From contig NZ_JACNEP010000007.1 in the NCBI RefSeq assembly GCF_014270035.1, positions 186,001 to 250,000 of the forward strand: a stretch of 64,000 nt of DNA, written 5' to 3'. This stretch comes from Neptunicella marina (GTDB lineage: Bacteria > Pseudomonadota > Gammaproteobacteria > Enterobacterales > Alteromonadaceae). Under the pieces are notes generated by a model, which made no database searches, was not told where the DNA came from, and saw nothing but the letters and a program-made list of their open reading frames with translations. The position numbers were made by a program, and so were the translations under genes. Each line of letters begins with the position of its first letter. Position 1 is the stretch's first letter. Shown in pieces: positions 37,407-45,653 of the stretch.

Positions 37407-38498
37407 ATTGGCCTTCTTAGCATTGGCTTTAATAACTAACGTTTCGGCGATTTTATCCTGAATCGCTTGCCTGTTTGCATCCCAGTATATTTGAATAAAA
37501 CCCAGCAACCCGGTTGCCAGGCCAGCACCATAACCACCATAACGCCCAAAACTTTCCCATAAGTTAGGCGTGGTGCCATCCAGCCTTACCACTTTAATAC
37601 CAAACAACTTTTTGCCCGGCGTCTGGCCTTTCCACCAACAGGTGAAAAAGGTGAAATACAAGGCTGCCCAGCCAAAACCTAAACCTAAGTCGCTGGCAAT
37701 ACCTTTAAACCATTCAATAATGCTGTGAGTTTTGCTGTTATACCAACTGTCCTGCGATTGTGTTTCGTTCGCTGGTTTCTGTTGTTTTTGTGGCGTGGCA
37801 TCTTTATCTTCAACCGGTATCTTAAACTCTTCCATCAGCTGCTCCCGCTCACGTTTGGACAGAGAATCAATCCCGGATATAACACTACTAAGCAGTTGCT
37901 GCTTTTCCTGGCTGTCTATATCCTGATCGAGAATATCCTGTGCATATTCCTGCACCACAGGACGCCAGCAATTAATAATTTGTGGACATTCTCCGTCACT
38001 GATTTTTTGTTCTACTTCAGCGCCTTGTTTAACCAACTTCACCGTCAATGCAGTAAGAGCAATCCCCTGACCTGTGGACAGATTAAAGTCACCTTCACTA
38101 TTCTGGCCACTTGACCCTGCATCATAATAACGCGACAAATCGCTAAATAAGTTCAGTGCAATGACAAACAGTAATATGGCACCGACAAATCTGAAAAATC
38201 CACCCAGAAACTTAAACCGGCGACTGTGTTTTAACTTTTTACTTTCTTTATAAAACACCCAGGCCGATACCATGGCCAGAATGAGGCTATTAACATTGGT
38301 TAACATAGAAATGCAGATAAAGTCAGTTAATAAGGCAAACCCTCTTGCTTTGGGGGTTGCCAGCGGTGTACCAATTAAATTCTGTGATACACCAAAGGCA
38401 TAAGGCGTCACAATATCGCGAACTTCCTTGGGCGCTATATTGGGCTCATGTACCGATGACTGTTGCGGCTCAACAGGCTGTGAAAGTGATTCCTGCAT
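37392..38498 (-). CDS. RDD family membrane protein
   Basis: A 368-residue membrane protein. The RDD region is split: an N-terminal part with RGFALLTDFICISMLTN (first helix, R..D) and a C-terminal part with WKGQTPGKKLFGIKVVRLDG. Between them is a hydrophilic domain (about 130-260). It is longer than most RDD proteins (about 150 residues) because of that insert. Function unknown; RDD proteins are linked to ion or small-molecule transport. The start is 10 bp below the VWA gene stop, suggesting an operon with VWA and MoxR genes. Confidence 0.85.
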   Translation of the reverse strand: MQESLSQPVEPQQSSVHEPNIAPKEVRDIVTPYAFGVSQNLIGTPLATPKARGFALLTDFICISMLTNVNSLILAMVSAWVFYKESKKLKHSRRFKFLGGFFRFVGAILLFVIALNLFSDLSRYYDAGSSGQNSEGDFNLSTGQGIALTALTVKLVKQGAEVEQKISDGECPQIINCWRPVVQEYAQDILDQDIDSQEKQQLLSSVISGIDSLSKREREQLMEEFKIPVEDKDATPQKQQKPANETQSQDSWYNSKTHSIIEWFKGIASDLGLGFGWAALYFTFFTCWWKGQTPGKKLFGIKVVRLDGTTPNLWESFGRYGGYGAGLATGLLGFIQIYWDANRQAIQDKIAETLVIKANAKKANKKAS

Positions 38499-38508
38499 AA
38501 CAATGATC

Positions 38509-39678
38509 CTATAATTTTGTAATTGCCTGACTTATCCCGTCAGGTGTCAGGGTAAACATACGTTGTTCCATTATCTGTTGAATCATGCCTATCGAAGCAT
38601 AATATACCCAGTGTTGCTGGGGCTGTGGATTCAGCCATACTGCCTTGTCAAAATGGTGCAATAAACGGTTCATCCATATGCTGCCCGGCTCCTCGTTCCA
38701 GTGCTCAACACTGCCCCCAGCATAGTTAATTTCATAAGGCCCCATAGTGGCATCCCCCACTAAAATCAGTTTATAGTCGCTGCCGTATTTATGAATTACA
38801 TCCCACACATCAACCTGATGTTGCTGCTGGCGCTTAGCACTGGTCCATAAATGTTCATACACGCAATTATGAAAATAAAAGTACTCTAAATGCTTAAACT
38901 CACTTTTCACAGCACTGAATAATTTTTCACACTCAGCGATATGAAAATCCATAGAGCCACCAATATCAAACAATATCAGTACCTTAACCGCATTATGCCG
39001 CTCGTTTAGCCACTTTAGATCAAGCAAGCCAGCATTACTGGCGGTGGCGTCAATGGTGGTTGCCATATCCAGTTCCTGATTGGCCCCCGTGCGCGCAAAC
39101 TGGCGTAATTTTCGTAAAGCCAGTTGCAGGTTGCGGGTGCCTAACGATTGCTGGCCATCCAGATCCTTAAACTGGCGTTTCTCCCACACTTTTACCGCAC
39201 GGAACTGGCCATTTTGGTCACTTCCCATGCGAACACCTTCCGGGTTAAAACCATGAGCACCAAAGGGTGAAGTACCGCCCGTGCCAATCCATTTGTTGCC
39301 ACCCTGATGTCTTTTTTGTTGCTCCTGCATACGCTGCTGCAGAGTGTCGAGTAGTTTATCCAAACCACCCATGGCTTCGAGTTTGCGTTTTTCATCCTCA
39401 CTGAAATAACGCTCAATTTGCTTGCGTAACCAGTCTTCGGGAATATCCTTCCCCAGTAAATCAAAAGTTTCCAGCCCGTCAAAATAATCGGCAAAGGCTC
39501 TGTCAAAGCGATCAAAACGTGTTTCATCTTTGACCAGCATCAGACGTGATAATTGATAAAACTGGCCCATGTCAGCAACAACCAGTTGTTGCTTCATGGC
39601 TTCAAGCAAATCCATTAGCTCAGTGAGACTACAACCCACTTTGTATTGGCGTAGCTTAAAGAAAAAATCGATTAGCAT
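38509..39678 (-). CDS. VWA domain protein (CoxE-like)
   Basis: A 389-residue cytoplasmic protein with an N-terminal helical part and a C-terminal von Willebrand A domain. The metal-adhesion motif is DIGGSM (in LFDIGGSMDFHI), close to the classical DxSxS. It overlaps or abuts the MoxR ATPase gene upstream; such MoxR-VWA pairs act as chaperones for metal-enzyme or complex assembly. The client here is unknown. Confidence 0.9.
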   Translation of the reverse strand: MLIDFFFKLRQYKVGCSLTELMDLLEAMKQQLVVADMGQFYQLSRLMLVKDETRFDRFDRAFADYFDGLETFDLLGKDIPEDWLRKQIERYFSEDEKRKLEAMGGLDKLLDTLQQRMQEQQKRHQGGNKWIGTGGTSPFGAHGFNPEGVRMGSDQNGQFRAVKVWEKRQFKDLDGQQSLGTRNLQLALRKLRQFARTGANQELDMATTIDATASNAGLLDLKWLNERHNAVKVLILFDIGGSMDFHIAECEKLFSAVKSEFKHLEYFYFHNCVYEHLWTSAKRQQQHQVDVWDVIHKYGSDYKLILVGDATMGPYEINYAGGSVEHWNEEPGSIWMNRLLHHFDKAVWLNPQPQQHWVYYASIGMIQQIMEQRMFTLTPDGISQAITKL

Positions 39679-40514
39679 TAGCGACGTGCCATAAAGGCCA
39701 GCTTCTCGAACAGATGCATATCCTGCTCGTTTTTAATTAATGCACCATACAAAGGTGGTAAGCTGTTTTTATGCTGTTTATCCCGCAATACGTCAGGATC
39801 GATTTGATCGGCCACTAACAACTTAATCCAGTCAAGTAACTCTGAGGTGGAAGGTTTCTTTTTAAGACCAGGCACTTCGCGCAAATCAAAAAAGCTATCT
39901 AAGGCTTGTGACAACAACTCTTTGCGCAAACCGGGATAATGCGCTTCTACGATGGCTTCCATCTGCGCCTTATCGGGAAATTGAATGTAATGAAAAAAAC
40001 AACGACGCAAAAAGGCATCTGGCAGATCTTTTTCATTATTCGAGGTGATAATCACAATCGGACGCTGACTGGCGGTAATCGTCTGATGGGTTTCGTAAAC
40101 ATAAAACGCCATTTTATCCAGCTCCTGTAATAAATCATTTGGAAACTCAATATCGGCTTTATCAATTTCATCGATTAACAGCACCGGGCGGTTTTGCGCT
40201 TCAAACGCCTGCCACATTTTGCCTTTTACAATATAGTTAGCAATGTCATGCACCTTTTCGTCACCCAATTGCGAGTCCCGTAAGCGTGATACTGCATCGT
40301 ACTCATATAACCCTTGTTGGGCTTTAGTGGTGGATTTAATATGCCACTGGATAAGTTCTGTATTTAATGATGCAGCAAGCTCCTCGGCGAGCTGGGTTTT
40401 ACCGGTTCCCGGTTCACCTTTTACCAACAATGGGCGTTGCAACGTGATAGCTGCATTGACTGCCAGTTTTAACTCATCGCTGGCGATATAACGGGATGTT
40501 CCACTAAACGACAT
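39678..40514 (-). CDS. MoxR family AAA+ ATPase
   Basis: A 278-residue ATPase with Walker A GEPGTGKTQLAEEL, Walker B VLLIDEIDKAD, sensor 1 VIITSNNEKDLPDAFLRRC and an arginine finger. Works with the VWA partner encoded directly downstream (shared base at the junction). First gene of the MoxR-VWA-RDD run. Confidence 0.95.
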   Translation of the reverse strand: MSFSGTSRYIASDELKLAVNAAITLQRPLLVKGEPGTGKTQLAEELAASLNTELIQWHIKSTTKAQQGLYEYDAVSRLRDSQLGDEKVHDIANYIVKGKMWQAFEAQNRPVLLIDEIDKADIEFPNDLLQELDKMAFYVYETHQTITASQRPIVIITSNNEKDLPDAFLRRCFFHYIQFPDKAQMEAIVEAHYPGLRKELLSQALDSFFDLREVPGLKKKPSTSELLDWIKLLVADQIDPDVLRDKQHKNSLPPLYGALIKNEQDMHLFEKLAFMARR

Positions 40515-40700
40515 AAGTCTAAATCCTTTAAAAATGATTTATTGCCTGACGCTCTAAAATAGCAGACCGCAGCCTACTACTAAACTGCCTGTTACCTTGC
40601 TTGTAAGTTTAAAAAATATCTTATAGCGAAAAAACAGTTTGCTTTTAGTTATATAGGATTAACCTTATTGGTGAATAATAAAATAAGGCTAGGATATTCC

Positions 40701-41666
40701 ATGCAAATTTTTGAAGACAATTCCCTATCGATTGGTAACACCCCATTGGTGAAACTCAATCGTGTCACTTCTGGCAACGTATTTGCCAAAATCGAATCAC
40801 GTAACCCCAGTGCCAGTGTTAAGTGTCGTATTGGCGCTAACATGATCTGGGACGCAGAAAAACGCGGCGTATTAACCGCAGGCAAAGAGTTAGTCGAACC
40901 CACCAGCGGTAATACTGGTATCGCGCTGGCATTTGTTGCTGCATCCCGTGGGTACAAACTGACCCTGACTATGCCTGCGACGATGAGCCTTGAGCGACGT
41001 AAGTTACTTAAAGCACTGGGCGCCAATCTGGTATTAACTGAAGGCCCTAAAGGCATGAAAGGTGCAATCGCCAAGGCACAGGAAATTGTCGATTCTGATC
41101 CGGACAAATACGTAATGCTGGGACAGTTCGATAACCCGGCCAACCCCGAAATTCACGAAAAAACCACCGGACCTGAAATCTGGTCTGCAACTGATGGCAA
41201 TGTCGATATTTTTGTGGCGGGTGTTGGCACAGGCGGAACCATAACGGGTGTAGCACGCTACCTGAAAAAAACTCAAGGTAAAGATGTGCAATGCGTTGCG
41301 GTTGAACCTGTCGACTCTCCGGTTATCACCCAGGCAAAAGCCGGGGAAGAATTAACTCCCGGGCCTCACAAAATTCAGGGTATTGGTGCTGGCTTTATTC
41401 CAACCATTCTCGATCTGGATTTGGTGGATGCTGTAGAACAAGTGGGCAATGATGACGCGATGGCAATGGCACATCAACTCATGAAAGAGGAAGGTATTCT
41501 GGCCGGTATCTCTTCAGGTGCCGCTGTTGTAGCCGCGAAACGTCTGGCAGAAAAACCTGAAAATGCAGGCAAAAACATCGTGGTTATTTTACCAAGTTCC
41601 GCAGAACGTTACCTAAGCAGCCCGCTGTTTGCAGGTGAGTTCAGCGAAGCCGAGCTTGAACAGTAA
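40701..41666 (+). CDS. cysK: Cysteine synthase A (O-acetylserine sulfhydrylase)
   Basis: PLP enzyme making cysteine from O-acetylserine and sulfide. The cofactor lysine lies in [11 protein letters not shown]; the substrate loop TSGNTG and the phosphate-binding GTGGT are present. The ATG at 40701 with AGGA seven bases upstream gives 321 residues, normal for CysK; eleven further upstream codons are open but not family-like. Single gene with a terminator. Confidence 0.96.
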   Translation: MQIFEDNSLSIGNTPLVKLNRVTSGNVFAKIESRNPSASVKCRIGANMIWDAEKRGVLTAGKELVEPTSGNTGIALAFVAASRGYKLTLTMPATMSLERRKLLKALGANLVLTEGPKGMKGAIAKAQEIVDSDPDKYVMLGQFDNPANPEIHEKTTGPEIWSATDGNVDIFVAGVGTGGTITGVARYLKKTQGKDVQCVAVEPVDSPVITQAKAGEELTPGPHKIQGIGAGFIPTILDLDLVDAVEQVGNDDAMAMAHQLMKEEGILAGISSGAAVVAAKRLAEKPENAGKNIVVILPSSAERYLSSPLFAGEFSEAELEQ

Positions 41667-41676
41667 TTTCTCCCCT

Positions 41677-41709
41677 GGGTGAGCCAGAGGCTCCTGCCGG
41701 GGCTCACCC
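41677..41709 (+). terminator. Terminator after cysK
   Basis: GGGTGAGCC and GGCTCACCC enclose a 15-base loop, followed by TTGTCTTT. Confidence 0.75.
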
Positions 41710-41777
41710 TTGTCTTTACATTTGTTTTTTTTCATCGCAGACTAATTAGCCTTTTTAATCATTAGGTAACTTAGCTA

Positions 41778-42224
41778 ATGCACACACTACCGCGCCTGCT
41801 TTACCTGTTAGCAGCTATGCTGATGCTAACCAGTTGTTGGTGGCAAGACGCAAGAGTCAATCCAACCATAGATGGCACACCGGAAGACGCTGCGATCAAC
41901 TTTTTTGACGCAATTTACAACAAAAAAGACATGGAATTAGCGCTGCAATTATCCTCTCCGCGCATGAAACGCTTGCTTAAATCCTATGTGGTACCCACTC
42001 AGGTACAAAAACACTTGTTTAATCTGATGTACGACAAAGTTGAAATTGCACTGGATACCGGCAATACCCGGATGCGCACGCAATTTGCAAAAAATTCAAA
42101 AGTATCGGTGTTTTTTACTGGTTATTATATTGACGATAAAATTGAAGATATTCGGGTGGCCAGCATGGTAAAAATAGACGGCAAATGGCGGGTTGAACGG
42201 GTAGACATTGCCCACTACTACTAA
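41778..42224 (+). CDS. Small lipoprotein of unknown function
   Basis: A 148-residue protein with a lipoprotein signal ending in the lipobox LTSC (residues 17-20). The mature part is an alpha+beta domain (EDAAINFFDAIYNKKDMELA) like small NTF2/DUF4878-type folds. It is predicted to be membrane-attached in the periplasm. No assigned role. It converges on ggt across a hairpin. Confidence 0.7.
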   Translation: MHTLPRLLYLLAAMLMLTSCWWQDARVNPTIDGTPEDAAINFFDAIYNKKDMELALQLSSPRMKRLLKSYVVPTQVQKHLFNLMYDKVEIALDTGNTRMRTQFAKNSKVSVFFTGYYIDDKIEDIRVASMVKIDGKWRVERVDIAHYY

Positions 42225-42233
42225 AACGATATC

Positions 42234-42263
42234 AGATGCACGCTACACTCTGTAGGTGCATCT
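42234..42263. terminator. Long hairpin between lipoprotein gene and ggt
   Basis: AGATGCAC-CTACA pairs with TGTAG-GTGCATCT around a tight loop. It lies between convergent genes; the flanking T-runs are poor, so termination strength is uncertain. Confidence 0.6.
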
Positions 42264-42277
42264 CTTTCATCAACAGC

Positions 42278-44026
42278 CTAATTGGTAACAACTACCCCTT
42301 CGCGACGCGGATCGGCGCCACCGATGAGTTTGCCATCACGTAATTCAATGCCATGTAAACCACTGTTAAGCGGCACTAAATTCACCTTGTGCCCCAACAT
42401 TTCAAGTGCTGGTTTTAGTTTTTCCAGACTGGTGCCGATTTCCAGTTCCGTATCACGGTTACGATTTACCACTTTTGGCAGGTTAATCGCGTCCTGAACA
42501 TCCATTTTCCAGTCAAGAATAGCGACCAGACTTTGTGCAACATAATCTATGATGCGACTACCACCTGGCGAACCAATGGCTAACACCGGCTTATTTTTGT
42601 TATTAAAAACAATCGTTGGTGACATTGAGCTGCGCGGACGTTTACCCGGTTCAATGCGGTTTAATAACCAGCGATCACCAATTTTTGGATTAGTGGCAAA
42701 ATCAGTCATTTCATTGTTAAGCAGGAAACCACCCACCATTACACCCGAGCCAAAGCCCATTTCAATACTGGTGGTCATCGACAATACATTGCCTTGTTTG
42801 TCCACAATTGAAAAATGACTGGTATTGGGGATTTCATAAGAATTATCCAGACCCAACGCAGCCGGAGGATAAGGATGGCCTGCTTTAGCACGCCCCATAT
42901 CCTGTTTTATATCAATTTTTTCTGCACGACGTTGCAAATAGCTGCGGTTAATCAACGCCGCAAACGGCAGGTTGGTAAAGTCGGTATCTGCCATGTAGAT
43001 ATTACGGTCGGCAAAAGCCAGTTTTGATGCCTGAGTAAATAGATGAATCGCAGTGACACTATTAGGCGCATATTGCTCCAACTTAAAAGGCTCAAGCATT
43101 TCAAGAATTTGCAGTACAGTTAAACCACCCGAGCTTGGCGGCCCCATTCCACATACAGTGTAAACCTTATATTCACCACAGGCCGGTTGACGCTCTTTAG
43201 CCGTATAACCCGCTAAATCAGACAATTCCATCACGCCCGGATTCACTTCTGAGTTATGCACCGCTTTCACAATCTGTTCAGCAAGGGGACCGCTGTAAAA
43301 ATAATCAGCCCCCTGTTTAGCAATCCCCATTAAGGACTCAGCAAGTTCGCGATTAATAACTTTTTGTCCTGCCTGCAACGGTTTGCCAAAAGGATAAAAA
43401 TACAAATTCGCAGGCGCCAGCGTTTTTAAACCGGGATGAATTTCCTTTTCCAGTAAACTGGCTAATCTGGGCGAGACAATAAATCCCAGTTCCGCCATTT
43501 TGGCCGCGTCAGTAAATAAACTACTCCAGGGCAATTTGCCGTACTGTTTGTGCACCATTTCCAACATGCGCAACACACCAGGTACGCCCACCGCTCGTCC
43601 GCCTTGCACGGCATCCTGCCACTTAGCGACTTTGCCGAATTTATCGGTAAACAAAAAAGCGTTAGTTTTATTCGGTGCGGTTTCACGGCCATCAAAGGTA
43701 CGAAGCTTGCCGGATTCTTTGTCCCACAACAGCATAAAGCCGCCACCACCAATACCTGATGACTGGGGTTCGACCAAGGTTAAGGTTGCCTGAATTGCCA
43801 CTGCTGCATCTACAGCATTTCCGCCCTGATTAAGAATTTTTTTACCAATCCAGGCTGCATATGGATTGGCAACGCTGATCATATATTCACTGCCGGTTAG
43901 CGATTTTTTAGCTTCATAACCGGTAGCCGCTTCAGGCTCCTGCTCGGCTCTCTGAGGCTCAGCTAACGACTGTAAAGACACACAAATCGCCAGCAGGCTG
44001 AACCAGGCTAACCCCTTACTCTTCAT
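42278..44026 (-). CDS. ggt: Gamma-glutamyltransferase
   Basis: Periplasmic N-terminal-nucleophile hydrolase acting on glutathione and other gamma-glutamyl compounds. Sec signal (AWFSLLAICVSLQSLA) then a proenzyme of 582 residues. The autocatalytic threonine is in IPNTSHFSIVDKQGN (small-subunit start); MTTSIEMGFGSGV and the SSGIGGGGFM loop are intact. It contributes to glutathione recycling and amino-acid salvage. Single gene. Confidence 0.95.
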   Translation of the reverse strand: MKSKGLAWFSLLAICVSLQSLAEPQRAEQEPEAATGYEAKKSLTGSEYMISVANPYAAWIGKKILNQGGNAVDAAVAIQATLTLVEPQSSGIGGGGFMLLWDKESGKLRTFDGRETAPNKTNAFLFTDKFGKVAKWQDAVQGGRAVGVPGVLRMLEMVHKQYGKLPWSSLFTDAAKMAELGFIVSPRLASLLEKEIHPGLKTLAPANLYFYPFGKPLQAGQKVINRELAESLMGIAKQGADYFYSGPLAEQIVKAVHNSEVNPGVMELSDLAGYTAKERQPACGEYKVYTVCGMGPPSSGGLTVLQILEMLEPFKLEQYAPNSVTAIHLFTQASKLAFADRNIYMADTDFTNLPFAALINRSYLQRRAEKIDIKQDMGRAKAGHPYPPAALGLDNSYEIPNTSHFSIVDKQGNVLSMTTSIEMGFGSGVMVGGFLLNNEMTDFATNPKIGDRWLLNRIEPGKRPRSSMSPTIVFNNKNKPVLAIGSPGGSRIIDYVAQSLVAILDWKMDVQDAINLPKVVNRNRDTELEIGTSLEKLKPALEMLGHKVNLVPLNSGLHGIELRDGKLIGGADPRREGVVVTN

Positions 44027-44080
44027 CTAAAAACTCCGGATTTGAATGCTACGACCAACATATTTAGGTTAAATTGTCTG

Positions 44081-44848
44081 TTATTCATTAATTTTTTGCT
44101 GATTGACAGGCCTTTTTTGCAAAAAGGCTTCAAACATTTCTTTGGCGGCGTCAGATTCAAGCTGGCGGATAAAGATGTCCAGCTCTTCGTCCATATGCAT
44201 CAGGACGTTATCTGAGTCATGACGTAACAAAGCTTTAGTATGCATCAGCGCCTGCTGAGGTTTGGCGCTCAACTGTGCACATACCTTATTAACCAGTTCA
44301 TCCAGTTCCTGTGGCATCACGACTTTGTTAACTAAACCACATTGGCATGCCTCATCTGCGCCAAAGGCGTTACCCAACATCAACCATTCGGCCGCTTTTA
44401 CATGACCGGTTAAATGTGGCAACAAATAACTGGAGGCATATTCTGGTACCAGGGCGAGATTGATAAAAGGCAGCATAAACTGGCTGTTATCCGCGCAATA
44501 TACCAGATCGCAGTGTAATAAAAGTGTGGTTCCTATGCCGATTGCACTTCCGTGTACTTGCGCCACAACCGGCTTGGGGCATTTGATTAGCGCTTTCATA
44601 AAACGCACGGTAGGACTGATATCGGTATTAGCACCCAGCTCAGCAAAATCCTGCAAATCATTGCCTGAGGTGAAACAATCACCCTGCCCCTTGATACACA
44701 CAACGCGCACCGAGGGCTCAGTTGCGGCTTTTTCCAGCGCTTCGGCCATTTGCTGATACATGTTAAACGTCAGCGCATTTTTTCGTTCCGGACGCTGAAT
44801 TAAAATAGTCAGACAAAAATCTTGCTGAGTGACGAGAATATTCGACAT
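44081..44848 (-). CDS. Enoyl-CoA hydratase/isomerase family protein
   Basis: A 255-residue crotonase-fold protein. Oxyanion-hole segments CFTSGNDLQDFAE and GSAIGIGTTLLLHCDLVYC are visible. The usual catalytic Glu positions are only partly recognisable, so it may be an isomerase or other crotonase rather than a classical hydratase. It is divergent from rhombosortase. The substrate is not deducible. Confidence 0.85.
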   Translation of the reverse strand: MSNILVTQQDFCLTILIQRPERKNALTFNMYQQMAEALEKAATEPSVRVVCIKGQGDCFTSGNDLQDFAELGANTDISPTVRFMKALIKCPKPVVAQVHGSAIGIGTTLLLHCDLVYCADNSQFMLPFINLALVPEYASSYLLPHLTGHVKAAEWLMLGNAFGADEACQCGLVNKVVMPQELDELVNKVCAQLSAKPQQALMHTKALLRHDSDNVLMHMDEELDIFIRQLESDAAKEMFEAFLQKRPVNQQKINE

Positions 44849-45007
44849 AACCTACCCAATAACAATTAACAAAGCCACAGATTAAAGGCGTAACCTCAGT
44901 GAATACTTGACTGTGAGTCTTCCCAAACCGCACAATCGGGTCAGACAACACGTCGGACCTATCATACTGTAAATTGCCTTGTGATGCTGTTCAAGTTGGA
45001 GCCAAAT

Positions 45008-45622
45008 GTGAAAAAAACACTACCTTTTAGCCAGATAATACTGCCAGCCATGATTACGTTACTGGCATTTTTTGGCTGGTTAACGGCACCTGACAGCACA
45101 ACCTGGTTTACCTATGACAGAATTGCTATCAGTGATGGTCAGTGGTGGCGATTACTCTCAGCCAATCTGTTGCATACCAACCTTAATCATTTATTGCTTA
45201 ATCTGGCGGGCCTTTTTCTAATTTGTGCGTTGCATAAACAACATTATCAACCACTGCTATTCTTGATATTGTTTTGCTGGATCTCATTAGTATGTACAAC
45301 CGGACTGTATTTTTTTGATACAGATTTACGCTGGTACGTTGGTTTATCCGGAACGTTGCATGGCCTGATGGTATGGGGAGCATGGCGTGATATTCAATCT
45401 GGCATGCGTTCCGGCTGGCTGCTGCTATTAGGTACATTAGGCAAAATTGCTTACGAACAAACAATGGGCGCCAATGCAGACATTGCGACATTAATTAATG
45501 CCGAGGTGGCGACTAACGCACATTTATTTGGCGCCGTTGGGGCTCTGATTTGGATTGCAGGACATTACTGTATTCCCGGAAACAGCATAACGATGTTACA
45601 ACACAATAAAAAAGGGAGCTAA
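45008..45622 (+). CDS. rrtA: Rhombosortase
   Basis: Rhomboid-like intramembrane serine protease that processes GlyGly-CTERM proteins in Vibrio and Shewanella. Catalytic Ser in GLSGTLHGL and His in NAHLFGAVGAL; about six membrane segments, with a HTNLNHLLLNLAG loop typical of rhomboids. The GTG at 45008 has GGAG six bases upstream and is preferred; an ATG at 44984 and a GTG at 44981 are open alternatives. No GlyGly-CTERM substrate gene was seen in the window. Confidence 0.85.
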   Translation: MKKTLPFSQIILPAMITLLAFFGWLTAPDSTTWFTYDRIAISDGQWWRLLSANLLHTNLNHLLLNLAGLFLICALHKQHYQPLLFLILFCWISLVCTTGLYFFDTDLRWYVGLSGTLHGLMVWGAWRDIQSGMRSGWLLLLGTLGKIAYEQTMGANADIATLINAEVATNAHLFGAVGALIWIAGHYCIPGNSITMLQHNKKGS

Positions 45623-45631
45623 GCTCCCCTT
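45614..45631. terminator. Terminator overlapping the rrtA end
   Basis: GGGAGCT and AGCTCCC, with A6 before and TTT after, form a compact stem that includes the rrtA stop codon. It also lies just past the S9 peptidase gene end and can serve both. Confidence 0.7.
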
Positions 45632-45653
45632 TACGACATATTAAACTTTGTTA

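Noticed and set aside
44981-45622. Rhomboid protease GlpG
   Set aside because: Length, the short N-terminus and GLSGTLHGL fit rhombosortase better; GlpG has a cytoplasmic domain and a different active-site context.
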